DNA from: Larkinella arboricola
GTDB lineage: Bacteria > Bacteroidota > Bacteroidia > Cytophagales > Spirosomataceae
Direction: 5' to 3'
DNA: 51,249 bases
Assembly (NCBI RefSeq): GCF_003259745.1
Contig: NZ_QLMC01000006.1
Coordinates: forward strand, 1 to 51,249
Every line of letters begins with the position of its first letter. Position 1 is the stretch's first letter. Shown piece after piece: positions 51,201 to 51,249 of this stretch. The translations under genes were made by a program, and so were the position numbers. A model generated the notes under the pieces. It saw only the letters and a list, made by a program, of their open reading frames with translations. It was not told where the DNA came from and ran no database searches.

Positions 51201-51249
51201 CCAGCAGACCAGTGACCTGTCGGGTGGTGACGGAGGGAGCCAGGGAGCC
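45286..51249 (-). CDS. Giant T9SS-secreted propeller/Ig/Kelch protein, 5' end beyond window
   Basis: At least 1987 codons are open to the right edge; the start is not in the window. Domains in order: a sorbosone-dehydrogenase-like propeller (NPILYVSSSDSR, ATNGLQLDGNKLYLVVGGHT, TGFRNAFDLVITKARKMYVT), thrombospondin type 3 calcium repeats (DDDGDGYSNADEIDNAS, DADGDKVSDLNDPDDDNDS), a concanavalin-like domain, He_PIG and cadherin-like Ig domains, a Kelch propeller (WFQGPEIPVARRRGTAALAA, FVLLGGRG, KFYAAGGRR), a choice-of-anchor domain (SSSFTLTNTTGNQALLITNI), two copies of an Ig plus NADNDQEIKLLTPGEVLNLA module, and a T9SS tail (VYPNPFQSSFTLETG, RRKLLKVP). No single activity can be assigned; the N-terminal domain suggests sugar oxidation or glycan binding. 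Confidence 0.85.
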   Translation of the reverse strand, partial: GSLAPSVTTRQVTGLLVTGTATNPILYVSSSDSRMGGPEGDLNLDTNSGIVSKLTKTPTGWQKVDLVRGLPRSEENHATNGLQLDGNKLYLVVGGHTNAGSPSTNFAYTPEYALAACVLSIDLAVIEALPTRGSGNTAYKYDLPTLDDPDRAGNPDANDPFGGNDGLNQAKLVAGGPVQVFATGFRNAFDLVITKARKMYVTDNGANPGWGGHPASEGVGTATNNYVTGEPGSTGSGPNDPKVNNLDNFHYVGDLNNYIPGSFYGGHPHPIRANPAGAGLYTHNGTSGVWRTSTSGPNPLPSDWPPVPVSMAHPIEGDFQNPGEKDNALLTYTVSTNGITEYTASSFNNTLKGHLLLASFDGTVQKITLNASGTGVTNSLGAKKKNLDLPFASNFGSQPLDITAQGDNDIFPGTVWVVCYLQSQIYVFEPQNSGGGGECVAAYSTAFDDDGDGYSNADEIDNASNPCSASSRPSDADGDKVSDLNDPDDDNDSLADDADYFPLDASNGMTTTLPINYELFNNDPGTGLFGLGFTGLMLPKVTGIDYLDLFDDQNLVAGGAVGAFSVVDATAGDPHQAVNTQENGFQFGINTNSTPGPFRVQTRLLGPFFNNRTPQYHQSQGLYIGVGDQDNYLKIALAADGGMGGIEVTYENNGVATSNTYSLPGGLPMGTLDVYLSVDKVTGLVQPRYAKDGGALVNLGPPIAVGGLLRESLQGIRALAVGLVCTSLNSTSFTATWDFIRVTPETVNTSPVLSVIGSKTATVGQPLTFTAQATDSDSPAQTLTYSIVGPASATINASSGLFSWTPTTTGTFSLTVTVMDNGSPALTAQEVILVTVNPSSPNSPPIVASALPDHKATVGTGFSCQVSSTAFSDPDGDTLTFSASLEDNSALPGWLSFDSNSRTFNGTPSGAASLTVKVTANDGKGGTISDSFVITITIGNWQTILPTSGQPTARQEAAYVQAGDRFVLLGGRGIKPVQLYNPVTRSWTNAAPTPIEMHHFQGVTLEGLIYVIGALTGNYPTEPFIPHIYIYDPNANQWFQGPEIPVARRRGTAALAAYNNKLYLAGGNTKGHDNGYVAWFDEYDPATNTWRILPDAPHARDHFQAAVIGDKFYAAGGRRTSHNTGQTFMLTVAEVDIYNFTTGQWSTTADPIPTQRAGTTTVVLDGEIVVIGGESNRPAAHGETEALNPTTGKWQRFADLQQARQATQAIVNNGGIYIVAGSGAQGGSPVLSSQEAFFKAGATTPTGTPLTQSQLSAPPTVNVGTAVIATTQSSSFTLTNTTGNQALLITNIALSGSNEFTFQSPFPLPFVLPVGQQVVLNIGFKPVTVGSKTATLTLTHSGSGGSTSIALSGQAVGANTAPVLSAIGSKTATVGQPLSFTAQATDSDVPAQTLTYSVTGAGGASINASSGAFSWTPTTTGTYSLTVKVTDSGTPALVAQEVMGVTVLPAPVVPQSVVSLSLMNADNDQEIKLLTPGEVLNLASLPTKNLNIRANTNPVTVGSVKMVLSGKQSRTQTETGAPYALFGDTNGDYKPWIPALGSYSLTVTPYTGAGAAGTAGTPLTINFSVVSQAPSANRPPVLAKALVDQKAPVGSGFTYSFDAASFTDPDGDALTYTASLATNAALPAWLSFTASTRSFSGTPPGGSPASLTVQVTASDGKGGSVSGSFVLTITTPVVNTAPVLSSIGSKTVTVGQPLSFTAQATDSDVPAQTLTYSVTGAGGASINASSGAFSWTPTTTGTYSLTVKVTDSGTPALVAQEVMGVTVLPAPVVPQSVVSLSLMNADNDQEIKLLTPGEVLNLASLPTKNLNIRANTNPVTVGSVKMVLSGKQSRTQTETGAPYALFGDTNGDYKPWIPALGSYSLTVTPYTGAGAAGTAGTPLTINFSVVNQAPAARLTVQQSPESADNVLPVVYPNPFQSSFTLETGRQGLLPVVLYDGMGRKVFELKDVESRQLIKPGPDLAPGLYLLEVGEGLRIQRRKLLKVP
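45571..47176 (-). repeat. 646-bp tandem segment duplication, offset 960 bp
   Basis: Bases 45571-46216 and 46531-47176 are nearly identical in the giant gene, with only scattered changes seen (for example near 45741 and 45847). Each encodes an Ig-like domain plus a domain with NADNDQEIKLLTPGEVLNLA and GDTNGDYKPWIPALGSYSLT. The 314 bp between them encode another Ig-like domain. High identity indicates recent duplication or ongoing conversion, and a risk of assembly collapse. Confidence 0.88.

Overview
The window looks like chromosome of a Bacteroidota bacterium of the order Cytophagales, probably Spirosoma or a close relative. The grounds are the type IX secretion (T9SS) C-terminal sorting domains, two hybrid two-component regulators with periplasmic propeller sensors, promoters of the TAnnTTTG type, many exported enzymes with lipoboxes, and moderate GC. 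The genus is inferred. No rRNA, tRNA or CRISPR array was seen.

Region 1 (1-19 kb) starts with the cut-off OrfA of an IS3-type element and a small lipoprotein gene. Then comes a large, mostly exported redox and hydrolase locus: an xdhC / [2Fe-2S] subunit / molybdopterin subunit operon (5355 to 1441), an eleven-gene minus-strand run (14601 to 5564: three aldo/keto reductases, two cupins, a dienelactone-hydrolase-like protein, an esterase-713-like protein, an ABM monooxygenase, a CMD/AhpD-like protein, a flavodoxin lipoprotein and an NTF2-like protein), a divergent AraC-family regulator (14757-15659), and a carboxylesterase plus sorbosone-dehydrogenase-like pair (18785 to 15848). A composite cis-element stands in front of all three minus-strand units. 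It has direct half-sites exactly 21 bp apart and a fixed 20-bp gap to a GGAYCTTTGT box. This points to one AraC regulon, plausibly for electrophile/carbonyl detoxification or use of an unknown substrate.

Region 2 (19-26 kb) has a hybrid two-component regulator (22272 to 19198) divergent from a serine beta-lactamase-family lipoprotein. That gene is followed by a Tat-lipoprotein whose sequence matches the pore-forming domain I of Bacillus thuringiensis Cry toxins (conserved blocks 1 and 2), joined to a jacalin-like C-terminal domain. A decayed piece of a second serine hydrolase follows. The regulator/hydrolase intergenic region holds a perfect 12-bp direct repeat at 20-bp spacing.

Region 3 (26-42 kb) is surface-protein rich: an Ig-repeat T9SS protein, a broken NHL/T9SS gene, a DUF6934-like gene, a second full-length hybrid regulator (31331-35311), a 192-aa protein of unknown function, a frameshifted WD-like/propeller lipoprotein, and a 1346-aa T9SS protein with propeller-like repeats, two LRR blocks and two CBM3-like modules. 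Three copies of a TTGGCCAA pair with 22-bp spacing lie around this regulator and upstream of the 192-aa gene and the LRR/CBM3 gene.

Region 4 (42-51 kb) has an HD-domain phosphohydrolase, an ArsR/SRPBCC operon whose promoter lies inside a 21-bp palindrome, an IS3 OrfB tail, and a giant T9SS protein that runs off the right edge (sorbosone-dehydrogenase-like propeller, calcium-binding type 3 repeats, Kelch propeller, Ig-like domains, a 646-bp internal duplication).
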